Source: Larsenimonas rhizosphaerae
Lineage (GTDB): Bacteria > Pseudomonadota > Gammaproteobacteria > Pseudomonadales > Halomonadaceae
Direction: 5' to 3'
Assembly: GCF_023700005.1 (NCBI RefSeq)
Contig: NZ_JAMLJK010000001.1
Span: forward strand, 620,001-684,000
Length of the DNA: 64,000 nucleotides
The notes beneath the pieces were generated by a model that made no database searches, had not been told where the DNA came from, and saw only the letters and a list, made by a program, of their open reading frames with translations. The position numbers were made by a program, and so were the translations under genes. Within the stretch, counting starts at the first letter, position 1, and the number at the start of each line of letters is the position of its first letter. Shown here piece by piece: positions 25,364 through 34,543 of this stretch.

Positions 25364-26221
25364 ATGACACGCACTGTTTATGTCAACGGCGAGTACCTTG
25401 CCGAGGATCAGGCCACGGTATCGATTTTTGACCGTGGGTTTTTGATGGGCGACGCCGTTTATGAGGTATGTGCGGTGCTTGAAGGGCGACTGGTGGATAC
25501 GCCAGGCCACTTTGCCAGGTTACGTCGCTCGATGACGGCCCTGTCGATGCCGGAGACGCTGGATAATGATGAACTGCTGCATGTTCATCAGGAACTGGTC
25601 CGGCGCAACGCACTCAGGGAAGGGCTTGTGTATCTTCAGCTCAGCCGGGGTGTGGCTGACCGGGACTTTGCCTATCCCGGTTCGGAAACGCCGCCCACCC
25701 TGGTTCTGTTTACCCAGGCGAAGGCCGTAATCGACAGCCCGCTGGCTCATCGAGGCGCGCACGTCATTACTCAGCCTGATCTGCGCTGGGGGCGTCGGGA
25801 CATCAAGACCGTACAACTGCTGTATCCATCAATGGCCAAGATGGCGGCCAGAGCTGCCGGGGCCGATGATGCCTGGCTGGTCGAAAATGGTCTGGTCACG
25901 GAGGGCTCTTCCAGTAACGCCTTTATCGTGACCCGGGATGGACGGCTTGTCACCCGTGAGCTATCCAGCGATATTCTGCATGGCATTACCCGCGCTGCGG
26001 TGCTCCGGCTGGCCAGAGACGTCGGGCTGGTCATCGAGGAGCGTGCCTTTACGCCGGAAGAAGCCTGCATGGCGCAGGAAGCCTTCATGACCTCGGCCAC
26101 TTCCATGGTGACGGCAGTGGTGTCCATTGATGGACAGGCGCTGGGCAATGGAAGGCCCGGCGCCGTTGCTGCACGGCTGCGGACCCTTTACATCGAGGAA
26201 AGCCTGAGGCAGGCAGAATAA
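25364..26221 (+). CDS. dat: D-amino-acid aminotransferase (class IV PLP enzyme)
   Basis: 285 residues. The opening YVNGEYLAEDQATVSIFDRGF and GDAVYEV, then RGVADRDFAYP, match D-alanine aminotransferase more closely than IlvE. The PLP-binding lysine is K148 in RRDIKTVQLL, and EGSSSNAF is the PLP-phosphate loop. The enzyme moves the amino group of D-alanine or other D-amino acids to 2-oxoglutarate, making D-glutamate. That product is the DgcN substrate, so the operon would route many D-amino acids into L-glutamate. ATG 25364 lies 32 bases after the dgcA stop. An in-frame start at 25322 would overlap dgcA. Confidence 0.82.
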   Translation: MTRTVYVNGEYLAEDQATVSIFDRGFLMGDAVYEVCAVLEGRLVDTPGHFARLRRSMTALSMPETLDNDELLHVHQELVRRNALREGLVYLQLSRGVADRDFAYPGSETPPTLVLFTQAKAVIDSPLAHRGAHVITQPDLRWGRRDIKTVQLLYPSMAKMAARAAGADDAWLVENGLVTEGSSSNAFIVTRDGRLVTRELSSDILHGITRAAVLRLARDVGLVIEERAFTPEEACMAQEAFMTSATSMVTAVVSIDGQALGNGRPGAVAARLRTLYIEESLRQAE

Positions 26222-26244
26222 CCAAAGGGGGCCACCCCTCGGGC

Positions 26245-26769
26245 TCATTGTCTGGTTGAGTTGCTGACCAGGTTGCGTGATGTGCTTTCAGGGGTGGCCA
26301 CAACGCCGGTTGAAATCTGATTCATCGGGCTGACAATGTACTTGGCCTTGATCTTCTGAAGTTCCTGCTGGTACTGGCTTTCATTGACCATACCCTTTTT
26401 GCGCCGGTCCTTGAGCCTGGCCGTTTCCTTGCTCTGTTGCTCCTGCAGCCAGGATTTTGTGGCCAGATAATTGGCCGAGGTGGCTGCGTTATAGCCGTTG
26501 GCCGGGTCCCAGAGCATCGATAGCGGCCACAGCGCGGTATTGAGCGCTGCTGCCCCGTAATTGCCCGTATACCAGGAACCGCCTCCGGGCAGCATGCCCA
26601 GAATGGCGCCGGAGTCCGGGTCCTTGACGACACGGGCCTGACCTCGTTCCTTGTAAATGGCGTACTCACGCTGCTGCTGCTCGCTCAGACCGGAAGCGCA
26701 GCCGGTAAGGCCGGCCGTCATCAGAAGCAGGCCAAGAATCGGCATCACGCGGATGAAATGCTTTGCCAT
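26245..26769 (-). CDS. Lipoprotein of unknown function
   Basis: 174 residues with signal peptide and lipobox LTGC (Cys24). The mature protein starts with a Gln/Arg/Glu-rich helix (SEQQQREYAIYKERGQAR). It then has a short hydrophobic Gly-rich middle (GGGSWYTGNYGAAALNTALWPLSMLW) and a second charged helix (LQEQQSKETARLKDRRKKGM) that resembles a short-coiled-coil/SHOCT-like motif: MVNESQYQQELQKIKAKY. The +2 Ala suggests outer-membrane sorting. No ribosome site is obvious. It converges with the D-amino-acid aminotransferase gene. I assign no role. Confidence 0.7.
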   Translation of the reverse strand: MAKHFIRVMPILGLLLMTAGLTGCASGLSEQQQREYAIYKERGQARVVKDPDSGAILGMLPGGGSWYTGNYGAAALNTALWPLSMLWDPANGYNAATSANYLATKSWLQEQQSKETARLKDRRKKGMVNESQYQQELQKIKAKYIVSPMNQISTGVVATPESTSRNLVSNSTRQ

Positions 26770-27105
26770 GGAGAAAATCCAGTGTCATGTCGGGAAATGG
26801 ACGGACATCTTGATAGGTCCGGTGAGGATCGTCACGAAGCAGTCAGGACGATTACTTCATGGATACTCATCTGGAGTAGAGGTTCATTTTAAAGCCGGGA
26901 CGATAACGACACCAGCCCCCTCTATGCCCGAGAAGGGATAACAAGGCAGCCCAATTGTGGCAATTGGTTTCAGGATGCCGTCGTGAAGTTGCGCTATGTT
27001 AATTCTTATATTCGACTAAAGTAGCTTGTTATAGTCATGGCCTCTCCCCAGGGTGCGGGGTAGGCTGATTTACCATCACGACAATAAAATATCAGGGGTT
27101 GCACA
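26770..27105. other. Non-coding region between lipoprotein and TRAP operon
   Basis: 336 bases without a credible gene. It must hold the divergent promoters of the lipoprotein and the TRAP operon, and it contains the palindrome at 26951-26967. The last 100 bases are AT-rich (near 26995-27030), typical of a promoter. Confidence 0.5.
26951..26967. promoter_or_regulatory. Perfect palindrome upstream of the TAXI-TRAP operon
   Basis: CCAATTG (26951-26957) and CAATTGG (26961-26967) around TGG. It is a 7-3-7 dyad of operator size, 139 bases before the binding-protein start. The regulator is unknown. Confidence 0.4.
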
Positions 27106-28170
27106 ATGGCGAACAAGACAGGCCTGACAGGCTGGGCGGTAGCAGGTGTATTGGCGGTGGCGCTTGCCGGCTGCGGAAGCGGTGATGACGACAAGAGTGC
27201 CGCTGGTGGAAGCAGCACCGAAGGTACGGCCGATACTGCTTCCGCCGATCAACAGGTTAAACCGGTCAATCTGATCTTTGGTACTGGCGGCACCTCCGGA
27301 AGTTATTACCCCATTGGCGGAGCGCTCAAGACGGTTTTCGAGGCCAGCGACTTGGTTGATAACGTACAGGTGGTATCGACCGGAGCATCCGTTCAAAACA
27401 TCAATAACATTACCGATGGGCTGAACCAGATAGCGATCGTCATGAGTGACGTGGCCTACGATGCCATGAAGGGCACGGGACAGTTCGATGGACAGCCTGC
27501 CGATATCAAGGCACTGGCCGGCCTTTATCCCAACGTGGTTCAGCTGGTGGCCACGCGTGACAGTGGTATTGAAACCATTGCAGATCTGACAGGCAAGCGG
27601 GTCGGGGTCGGCAAGGTGGGGTCCGGTGTGGAGCAGAGTGCCCAGAAAGTACTTGAAGCAGCGAGCATCAAGGAAAGTGACCTTGCCAGGGTCAGTCACA
27701 CCGGGTATGCCGACAGCGTGACGGAAATGAGTAACGGTAACCTGGACGCGGCCTTTTTCACTTCAGGCGTGCCCAACAGCAGCATTACCGGCCTGATGCA
27801 GTCCAGTGATATTGTTTTCGTGCCGGTGACCGGTGATGTCGCTGACCGCCTGCTTGAGAAGTATCCTTACTATCAGCAGTACACGATTCCTGCCAATGCT
27901 CCTGAGCGCTACAACCTGGGTGAGCAGGTCGATACGGTTGCCATCCGGAACATGCTGATTGTGCCGGCTGACATGAACGACAAGGTCGCCGGAGAGCTTG
28001 CCCACCGTTTCCATGATTACCTGGGCAGTGACAAGGTGTCCGTCGGTGCGTTGAAACAGGTTGATCCTGCTGAGCTTGATGCGAATCTGGTGCTGCCGGT
28101 TCATCCGGGCGCTCAGGCCTATTACGATACGCTGAAGGAGTCATCCGATCAGGACGACGCAGCGCAGTAA
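27106..28170 (+). CDS. TAXI-family TRAP solute-binding protein, lipoprotein form
   Basis: 354 residues. The start has a signal sequence ending LAGC (Cys23), so a lipoprotein is predicted. After a Ser/Gly/Asp linker the TAXI fold begins with NLIFGTGGTSGSYYPIGGAL, the family signature, and continues with a Q-x2-I-V-MSDVAYDAMKG segment. TAXI proteins capture organic acids, often glutamate or 2-oxoglutarate-like, for a fused TRAP permease driven by Na+. Most Gram-negative members are soluble periplasmic proteins, so the lipobox is unusual. The next genes (DUF1850, fused permease) follow within 6 and 27 bases. AGGGG precedes the ATG. Confidence 0.88.
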   Translation: MANKTGLTGWAVAGVLAVALAGCGSGDDDKSAAGGSSTEGTADTASADQQVKPVNLIFGTGGTSGSYYPIGGALKTVFEASDLVDNVQVVSTGASVQNINNITDGLNQIAIVMSDVAYDAMKGTGQFDGQPADIKALAGLYPNVVQLVATRDSGIETIADLTGKRVGVGKVGSGVEQSAQKVLEAASIKESDLARVSHTGYADSVTEMSNGNLDAAFFTSGVPNSSITGLMQSSDIVFVPVTGDVADRLLEKYPYYQQYTIPANAPERYNLGEQVDTVAIRNMLIVPADMNDKVAGELAHRFHDYLGSDKVSVGALKQVDPAELDANLVLPVHPGAQAYYDTLKESSDQDDAAQ

Positions 28171-28176
28171 TCCATC

Positions 28177-28686
28177 ATGCGCCGCCTGAGTTTCTGGGTA
28201 CTGGCTACGGCCATGAGCGTGCTGGTGCTGGCAATAATGCTGGTGCCGGTACAGATGGTGGTCGTTTCGCATCAGGGCACGCCCTGGCTTGCCTTTCATG
28301 CCGGGGAGGGCTCGACCTTCCAGGTTCGCTGGACTCATTCGGTCGAAAAGGAACCCTGGGAGGAAACGTTCAGGGTAGAAGGTCGGAGCCTGTATGTGAT
28401 TTCGACGCGTTTCAAGACCTTCGGCGCCGGGGTTCCGGCTCAGGCGGGGGATCACACGACACTTGAAGATGGCTGGGTGGTGATGCGAGGCCTGCATCGT
28501 CGTGTCGACCCCCTGTATATCCAGGCCGCCCCACGGGAGCATTACCTGTTTCAACAGGCAGGTGACACCTGGTCGCTCGACGTGTCCGGGCGTGATGCGG
28601 TAATCCATATTCAGACAGTCAATGCCCCGCCCGGGCATTATCTGGCAGCACTGCTTCGGCCGCTGTGGTCACTTGAATCTTCCTGA
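28177..28686 (+). CDS. DUF1850 protein of the TAXI-TRAP cluster
   Basis: 169 residues: an N-terminal hydrophobic helix (8-30) and a soluble part with the DUF1850 pattern FQVRWTHSVEKEPWEETFRVEG, a GAGVPAQAG loop and the VNAPPGHYL end. DUF1850 genes are known to lie between TAXI binding proteins and fused permeases, and this order is kept exactly. It is probably an anchored periplasmic accessory or an assembly factor of the transporter; the biochemical role is unknown. Its start lies six bases after the binding-protein stop and shows no ribosome site, so translational coupling is likely. Confidence 0.82.
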   Translation: MRRLSFWVLATAMSVLVLAIMLVPVQMVVVSHQGTPWLAFHAGEGSTFQVRWTHSVEKEPWEETFRVEGRSLYVISTRFKTFGAGVPAQAGDHTTLEDGWVVMRGLHRRVDPLYIQAAPREHYLFQQAGDTWSLDVSGRDAVIHIQTVNAPPGHYLAALLRPLWSLESS

Positions 28687-28713
28687 TGTTTCATTTCGGC
28701 AAGGAGCCGCTGC

Positions 28714-30870
28714 ATGACATCTCCTTCACCACCAGCCGTTGATGAAGAGCTGGCAAAGAAAACCCTGGAGCAGCTTGATCGCGAGAGCGCGATTCGCCAC
28801 GACCTGCCCCGTACGATTTCGAATATAGTCATGATATTGAGCGTCCTGCTGGCGCTCTTTCATCTATACACCTCCTTTTCCGGCCCGCTGGTGGATGTAG
28901 CGCAGCGCAGTATTCACCTGTATACGCTGCTGGGGCTGGCCTTTGTGCTTTATCCCGCCACGCGTCGCGGTGACCGTACCCGCCTGCCCTGGAGCGATGC
29001 CTTGCTGGCGGTACTGGCACTGGGTGTTGGTGTCTACATGCTGGTCGTTTCTGACCGTGTCATTGCCTCGGCTGGACGCATTACCAGTCTGGATATGGTC
29101 GTCGGGATAGTGGCCATTCTGCTGGTGATCGATGCTGCGCGTCGCGTTACCGGCTGGGGGCTGACCCTGCTGGCTGTCTTTTTTCTGGGCTATGGTATCT
29201 ACGCCAAACTGTCGTTCTATCCGGCCCTCAATGAGAACATCGTGATGGCGGTGGGGCGTCAAATCGTATCGCATCTGGTGTTTATTACCGAGGGGTTGCT
29301 CGGGACGGCCATTGCCGTGTCAGCCAGCTATATCATGCTGTTCATTCTGTTCGGGGCCTTTCTCGGCAAGTCCGGCCTGGGCCAGCTGTTCAATGATCTG
29401 GCTCTGGCGGTGGCAGGGCATACTCGCGGTGGGCCGGCCAAGGTGGCAGTACTCGCCAGCGGCTTTCTTGGGTCCATCAACGGGTCGGCCATCGCCAACG
29501 TGGTGACCACCGGGGCCTTTACGATCCCATTGATGAAAAAAACCGGCTACAAGGCCAATTTTGCCGGTGCCGTCGAGGCATCGGCCAGCGTGGGGGGGCA
29601 GATTCTGCCACCCATCATGGGCGCGGCAGCGTTCATCATGGCGGAAGTTCTCTCTGTCCCCTACACCCAGGTCATACTGGCCGGCATTATTCCGGCCCTG
29701 CTTTATTACGCGGGCGTATTGTTCCAGGTGCATCTACGTGCTTCTCGCAACGGCCTGGAAGGTATTCCTCGCAGTGAACTGACGCCTGTACGTGAAGTGC
29801 TGGTGGCCCGAGGGCATCTTCTGGTGCCCATGGCCGTCCTGATGCTATTGCTGTTTCAGGGGCGCGCGCCTTTCTTTGCCGCCTTCTGGTCCATTGCCGC
29901 GACCATTCTGATCTGCGCGACTCCACGTGTATTGATCGGATTGTCGGCCATCCTGACTCTGCTCATCCTTGAGCCCCTGTGGCAGGCGGTGCTGGCGGGT
30001 CAGCCCTTGCCATCGTTTTCGACAGACCGGTGGTGGCTCTTTGCCTTTATCGTGGTGCCGGTGGTCATCAACCTGGTACGTGCCCGGCTCGGGCTAGTGG
30101 CTGAGGTGATGGATGTTCACGAATGTCGTGATGCCATGACCGAGGGGGTCAGAAACGCCATCCCTGTGGCGATTGCCTGTGGGGCTGTCGGGATTATCGT
30201 AGGGGTGGCTACCCTGACCGGGATTGCGCTTGAGGCGGCGGATGCAGTGGTTCAGCTGGGCAGCCATATTGCCTGGCCGATGCTTCAATTGATGGTGACG
30301 TTGATGCTGACCATGGTGGCATCCATCGTGCTCGGGATGGGGCTGCCCAGTATTCCTACCTACATCATTACCAGCACCATGGCGGCACCGATCCTGCTTA
30401 ATCTGCCGCTGTTCCGTGAACTGGCGGGCAGCAGTGATACCGCCATGTTCGTGGCGCACATGTTCGTGTTCTATTTCGGTATTTTTGCCAATCTGACGCC
30501 CCCCGTAGCCCTGGCTGCCTATGCCGGTGCCGGGATCAGCGGCGGGTCACCAAATGCTACTGGCGTACAGGCCATGAAACTGGCGGTAGCCGGCTTCGTT
30601 GTTCCGTACATGTTTGTGTTCGCCCACAGCATGCTGATGATAGATGCCAGTGTGGTCTCCGTGATCTGGGTAGCGCTGAGTGGTCTGCTGGGTGTGTTGA
30701 TGCTGGCCATCGCCGTGGAAGGGTATTTCAGGCGCGCACTGGGATGGGGCGGCCGGGTACTGGCCGCAATCGGCGCCCTGGCATTGATGTATCCCGGCTG
30801 GCCGACCGATATGCTGGGTATTGCTGTACTGGGTGGATTGTTTTTGATGGGTAAAAGGCAGCCTGGCTAG
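28714..30870 (+). CDS. TRAP transporter fused permease (DctQM type)
   Basis: 718 residues, almost all hydrophobic. The first 170 or so form the small 4TM subunit (DctQ-like), and the rest the large DctM-like subunit. The large part carries NGSAIANVVTTGAFTIPLMKKTGYKANFAGAVEA-type sequence (about residues 257-291), EASASVGGQILPPIMGAAAFI and MGLPSIPTYII, hallmarks of the 4TM/12TM fused family paired with TAXI proteins. It imports the bound solute with an ion gradient. AAGGAG precedes the ATG. The stop codon sits in the loop of a terminator hairpin shared with the convergent gene. Confidence 0.9.
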   Translation: MTSPSPPAVDEELAKKTLEQLDRESAIRHDLPRTISNIVMILSVLLALFHLYTSFSGPLVDVAQRSIHLYTLLGLAFVLYPATRRGDRTRLPWSDALLAVLALGVGVYMLVVSDRVIASAGRITSLDMVVGIVAILLVIDAARRVTGWGLTLLAVFFLGYGIYAKLSFYPALNENIVMAVGRQIVSHLVFITEGLLGTAIAVSASYIMLFILFGAFLGKSGLGQLFNDLALAVAGHTRGGPAKVAVLASGFLGSINGSAIANVVTTGAFTIPLMKKTGYKANFAGAVEASASVGGQILPPIMGAAAFIMAEVLSVPYTQVILAGIIPALLYYAGVLFQVHLRASRNGLEGIPRSELTPVREVLVARGHLLVPMAVLMLLLFQGRAPFFAAFWSIAATILICATPRVLIGLSAILTLLILEPLWQAVLAGQPLPSFSTDRWWLFAFIVVPVVINLVRARLGLVAEVMDVHECRDAMTEGVRNAIPVAIACGAVGIIVGVATLTGIALEAADAVVQLGSHIAWPMLQLMVTLMLTMVASIVLGMGLPSIPTYIITSTMAAPILLNLPLFRELAGSSDTAMFVAHMFVFYFGIFANLTPPVALAAYAGAGISGGSPNATGVQAMKLAVAGFVVPYMFVFAHSMLMIDASVVSVIWVALSGLLGVLMLAIAVEGYFRRALGWGGRVLAAIGALALMYPGWPTDMLGIAVLGGLFLMGKRQPG

Positions 30871-30879
30871 GCTGCCTTT
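30854..30879. terminator. Bidirectional terminator spanning the TRAP permease stop
   Basis: AAAGGCAGCC (30854-30863) and GGCTGCCTTT (30870-30879). The TAG stop lies in and at the edge of the loop. Confidence 0.7.
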
Positions 30880-30883
30880 CGCA

Positions 30884-32746
30884 CTACCCTGACAGGTCTT
30901 GCAGGGTATCGTAAGCGGCCGGTCGGCCCAGCCAGAAGCCCTGACCCTCGTGGCATCCAAGGGCCTTGAAGTCGTTGTATTCCTCAACGGTTTCAATGCC
31001 CTTGGCACAAATGCGCCAGCCTGCGCGACGAGCGATATCAACCGCCGCTTCCAGCTTGTGCCGCTGCACGTCAGTGCTGGGGCCGATGGCTGTTTTCCAG
31101 TCCTGATGCAGTTTGATACCGGCCATGGGCAGGTCCATCAATCCCAGCAGGTCACAGTAGTTCCGCCCGTAGTTGTCCAGCATGAAGCGGATGCCAATGG
31201 TGGATAGTGCGCGGATATTGCGATAGAGGATCGCGTCACGACCAGCCATGACATCTTCCGGAATATCGAAGACCAGCAAGTGCGGTGGGACGCCGTGGCG
31301 ATTGAGCAGATTGACAACGGCATCGCTGAAATCCGGCTGGATGCACCAGGCGCTGCCCAGATTAACGGTAATGGGCAGGGTGGGTGGGTCGGCCTGACGA
31401 GCCTTCAGCAGCAGGGTAGCAGCCTGGCTCAGCACCCACCGATCCAGTTGCTCTTCGAGTCGGCGCTCCTGTGCTGCCCGAAGTATTTCTATCGGGGTAA
31501 TTTGCCCAAGGTCGGTATCGTACCAGCGCAAAAGGGCTTCGTGACCGATCACGGTGTCGCTGGTGAGGTCATGAATGGGTTGATAGTGCAGGTAGAGTTC
31601 GCTGTTGCTGAGCGCCGTTGGCAAGCGCCGGGCAATGGCTACCGAGCGTATCAGCGGCTGACGATACTCATCGGTGTCCAGCAGATGCAGTGAGGGGGTA
31701 TCGGCAGCATCTTCCTTCATGGCGCGCTCAATGGTAACCATCATGGCGCTGGCATCATCGAACAGGCGGCAGTCATCCAGCCAGCTGATATGCGGTGGGC
31801 AGTCAAAGGCGTCGGCTGTGCCTTCATGGCGTGCATGCAGCTCGTCAGCGGCCCGATTCATGAGTTTTTCCCGGTGCTTTTGAGTTGGTGCTTCAAAAAA
31901 CACACACAGCGTGTCGTCCTTGATACGGCCAAACAATAAACCGTGGCCTCTGAAGGCGTGCCGTAATCGGCGTGATACTTCCACCAGAGCCAATGTGGAT
32001 TCTGCAATGCCGTAACGAGCGCTGACCTGTTTCAGTGTGGGTAGTTGCACCATGGCAAGCGAATAGTGGGCGCTTTGGGTTTCGGCCAGCCTGAAATAGT
32101 CATTGATGCGCTTTTCAAAGTTACCGGGTTGCAGGTAATGAGTCAGCGGGTCCAGCGAGTTGCGCAGCTTGGACTCGGTCTGCTCATTGGCCAGGGTCAC
32201 ATCGTGGTTCAGCTCACTACTGACGAAGTGGGCAAACTCGATAAGCAAATCACGCTTGTGAGGACTCAAGCGTCTTGGAATATCGTCAATCAGGCACAGG
32301 GTACCCATCGGCAGGCCGCTGGTGGAACGGATCAGGGCGCCTGCATAAAAGCGGATATTGGGTGGCCCGGTGACCAGCGGGTTGGCGACGAAGCGAGGGT
32401 CCTGCAGGGCATCCTCGATGACCATGACGTCCTTTTCATGGAGCGCATGACTGCAGAACGCCAGGTCACGGTGGGTCTCGGTGATGGTAAGCCCTACGCA
32501 GGATTTGAACCACTGTCGGTCTTCGTCAATCAGGGAGATCAGAACAATAGGGACATCAAAGGTACGGCTTACCAGACGGGTCAACCGATCAAATCGCTGC
32601 TCAGGCGGCGTATCAAGCACGAACAGAGCCTTCAGCTCGCTGAGTCGTGCCGCCTCATGTTCATGTGGTACGGCCGGAACGGCGCCATTGTCGAGTCGCA
32701 TGAGAGGGTCCTTGCTCATGGGAAGTTCAGTAAGCCAAGAAGTCAT
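30884..32746 (-). CDS. GAF / degenerate GGDEF / degenerate EAL signalling protein
   Basis: About 620 residues. A GAF domain (roughly 20-175; LFVLDTPPEQRFDRLTRL, FCSHALHEKDVMVIEDA) precedes a GGDEF remnant whose signature reads RIKDDT in place of GGDEF. An EAL domain begins at GHEALLRW. In the EAL domain the metal Asp pair reads LDNYG for DDFG, the KxD segment reads KLHQ, and the general Glu site reads AKGIE for EGVE. Synthesis and hydrolysis of c-di-GMP are therefore both unlikely; a binding or protein-contact role is inferred. GAGG before ATG 32746 favours this start; an in-frame start at 32800 is possible. Confidence 0.82.
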   Translation of the reverse strand: MTSWLTELPMSKDPLMRLDNGAVPAVPHEHEAARLSELKALFVLDTPPEQRFDRLTRLVSRTFDVPIVLISLIDEDRQWFKSCVGLTITETHRDLAFCSHALHEKDVMVIEDALQDPRFVANPLVTGPPNIRFYAGALIRSTSGLPMGTLCLIDDIPRRLSPHKRDLLIEFAHFVSSELNHDVTLANEQTESKLRNSLDPLTHYLQPGNFEKRINDYFRLAETQSAHYSLAMVQLPTLKQVSARYGIAESTLALVEVSRRLRHAFRGHGLLFGRIKDDTLCVFFEAPTQKHREKLMNRAADELHARHEGTADAFDCPPHISWLDDCRLFDDASAMMVTIERAMKEDAADTPSLHLLDTDEYRQPLIRSVAIARRLPTALSNSELYLHYQPIHDLTSDTVIGHEALLRWYDTDLGQITPIEILRAAQERRLEEQLDRWVLSQAATLLLKARQADPPTLPITVNLGSAWCIQPDFSDAVVNLLNRHGVPPHLLVFDIPEDVMAGRDAILYRNIRALSTIGIRFMLDNYGRNYCDLLGLMDLPMAGIKLHQDWKTAIGPSTDVQRHKLEAAVDIARRAGWRICAKGIETVEEYNDFKALGCHEGQGFWLGRPAAYDTLQDLSG

Positions 32747-32938
32747 GACGAAGCCTCTATCCTGTTTATCCATCAGGCAGGCCGCGCCGTGATGAAGCAC
32801 GGTGACCGAAGCTGATATCGAGCAGACGGCTGCCGTTACGGTGTTATCGGCAGGTGTCTATTTAATTAGAATAGTTTAATCAAAAAGCTGTAAAAAAGTA
32901 GCACCTCAAGGGAATGAGAAAGTGTGCTGTAAAGAATG

Positions 32939-32963
32939 AAAAAAGGCCCTGATAGCGGGGCCT
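32939..32963 (-). terminator. Terminator after the flavin oxidoreductase gene
   Basis: On the minus strand AGGCCC and GGGCCT arms around GCTATC are followed by six Ts. Confidence 0.75.
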
Positions 32964-32983
32964 GCACTCTTGTATCCATGGCG

Positions 32984-33976
<993 letters not shown>

Positions 33977-34069
33977 GACTGCCTCGTGTGCCTGCTTTAA
34001 ATGTTAGCTTGCTTACAATGTGGGGGTGAAAGGCCCTTATCGCAAGCGGTCGGCAGCCGGTCAGATAAT

Positions 34070-34091
34070 AAAAAAGCATCCCGCAGGATGC
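34070..34091 (-). terminator. Terminator after the 104-residue membrane-protein gene
   Basis: Minus strand: GCATCC, loop TGCG, GGATGC, then six Ts. It sits 18 bases beyond the stop at 34109. Confidence 0.85.
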
Positions 34092-34108
34092 TCATGATTC
34101 AGGTCATG

Positions 34109-34423
34109 TCAGGGCCGGGCCTGATAGTCGCCTTCAATGATTCGGTGGGAATCGCGGGACGTGCCGGTGTGATGTTCGTAAAATGTGCCGGAAAAGGTGT
34201 TCGTCTGTCTTTTGATCCGGTGACGCAGGAACGGCAGGGTCACCAGACCGACCAGCAGAAGAATGGACGCCATGAACAGTCCTGTCACCATCAATGCGGC
34301 GACGCTTAACCAGACAAGCACGCCCTTGAGCGGGTTATGGCTGCGTTGACCGGCATGCTGATTCATGCGTGACTTGAGCGCTTCGGCCCGTTGCCAGGCA
34401 TGATTATTACGCGGATCGATCAT
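34109..34423 (-). CDS. Small membrane protein, unknown
   Basis: 104 residues. The first 33 are polar and Asn/His/Gln/Arg-rich; a long hydrophobic segment (about 34-64, VLVWLSVAALMVTGLFMASILLLVGLVTL) could cross the membrane once or as a tight hairpin. A basic stretch (RHRIKRQ) and a polar tail follow. Codon use looks like that of neighbouring genes and a terminator follows, so it is probably genuine. The ribosome site (GGAGTGG) lies somewhat far from the ATG. It diverges from the ion channel at 34544. Confidence 0.6.
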   Translation of the reverse strand: MIDPRNNHAWQRAEALKSRMNQHAGQRSHNPLKGVLVWLSVAALMVTGLFMASILLLVGLVTLPFLRHRIKRQTNTFSGTFYEHHTGTSRDSHRIIEGDYQARP

Positions 34424-34543
34424 TGATTTACCACTCCAATACGGATGTGTCAGATACTTTGACTACCCTACGCTTGATCCGTTCCTTTGCCACTCGGGGT
34501 TTCAGGCTCGATCAAGTCTGAACATGACAACAGCGAGGTACAC

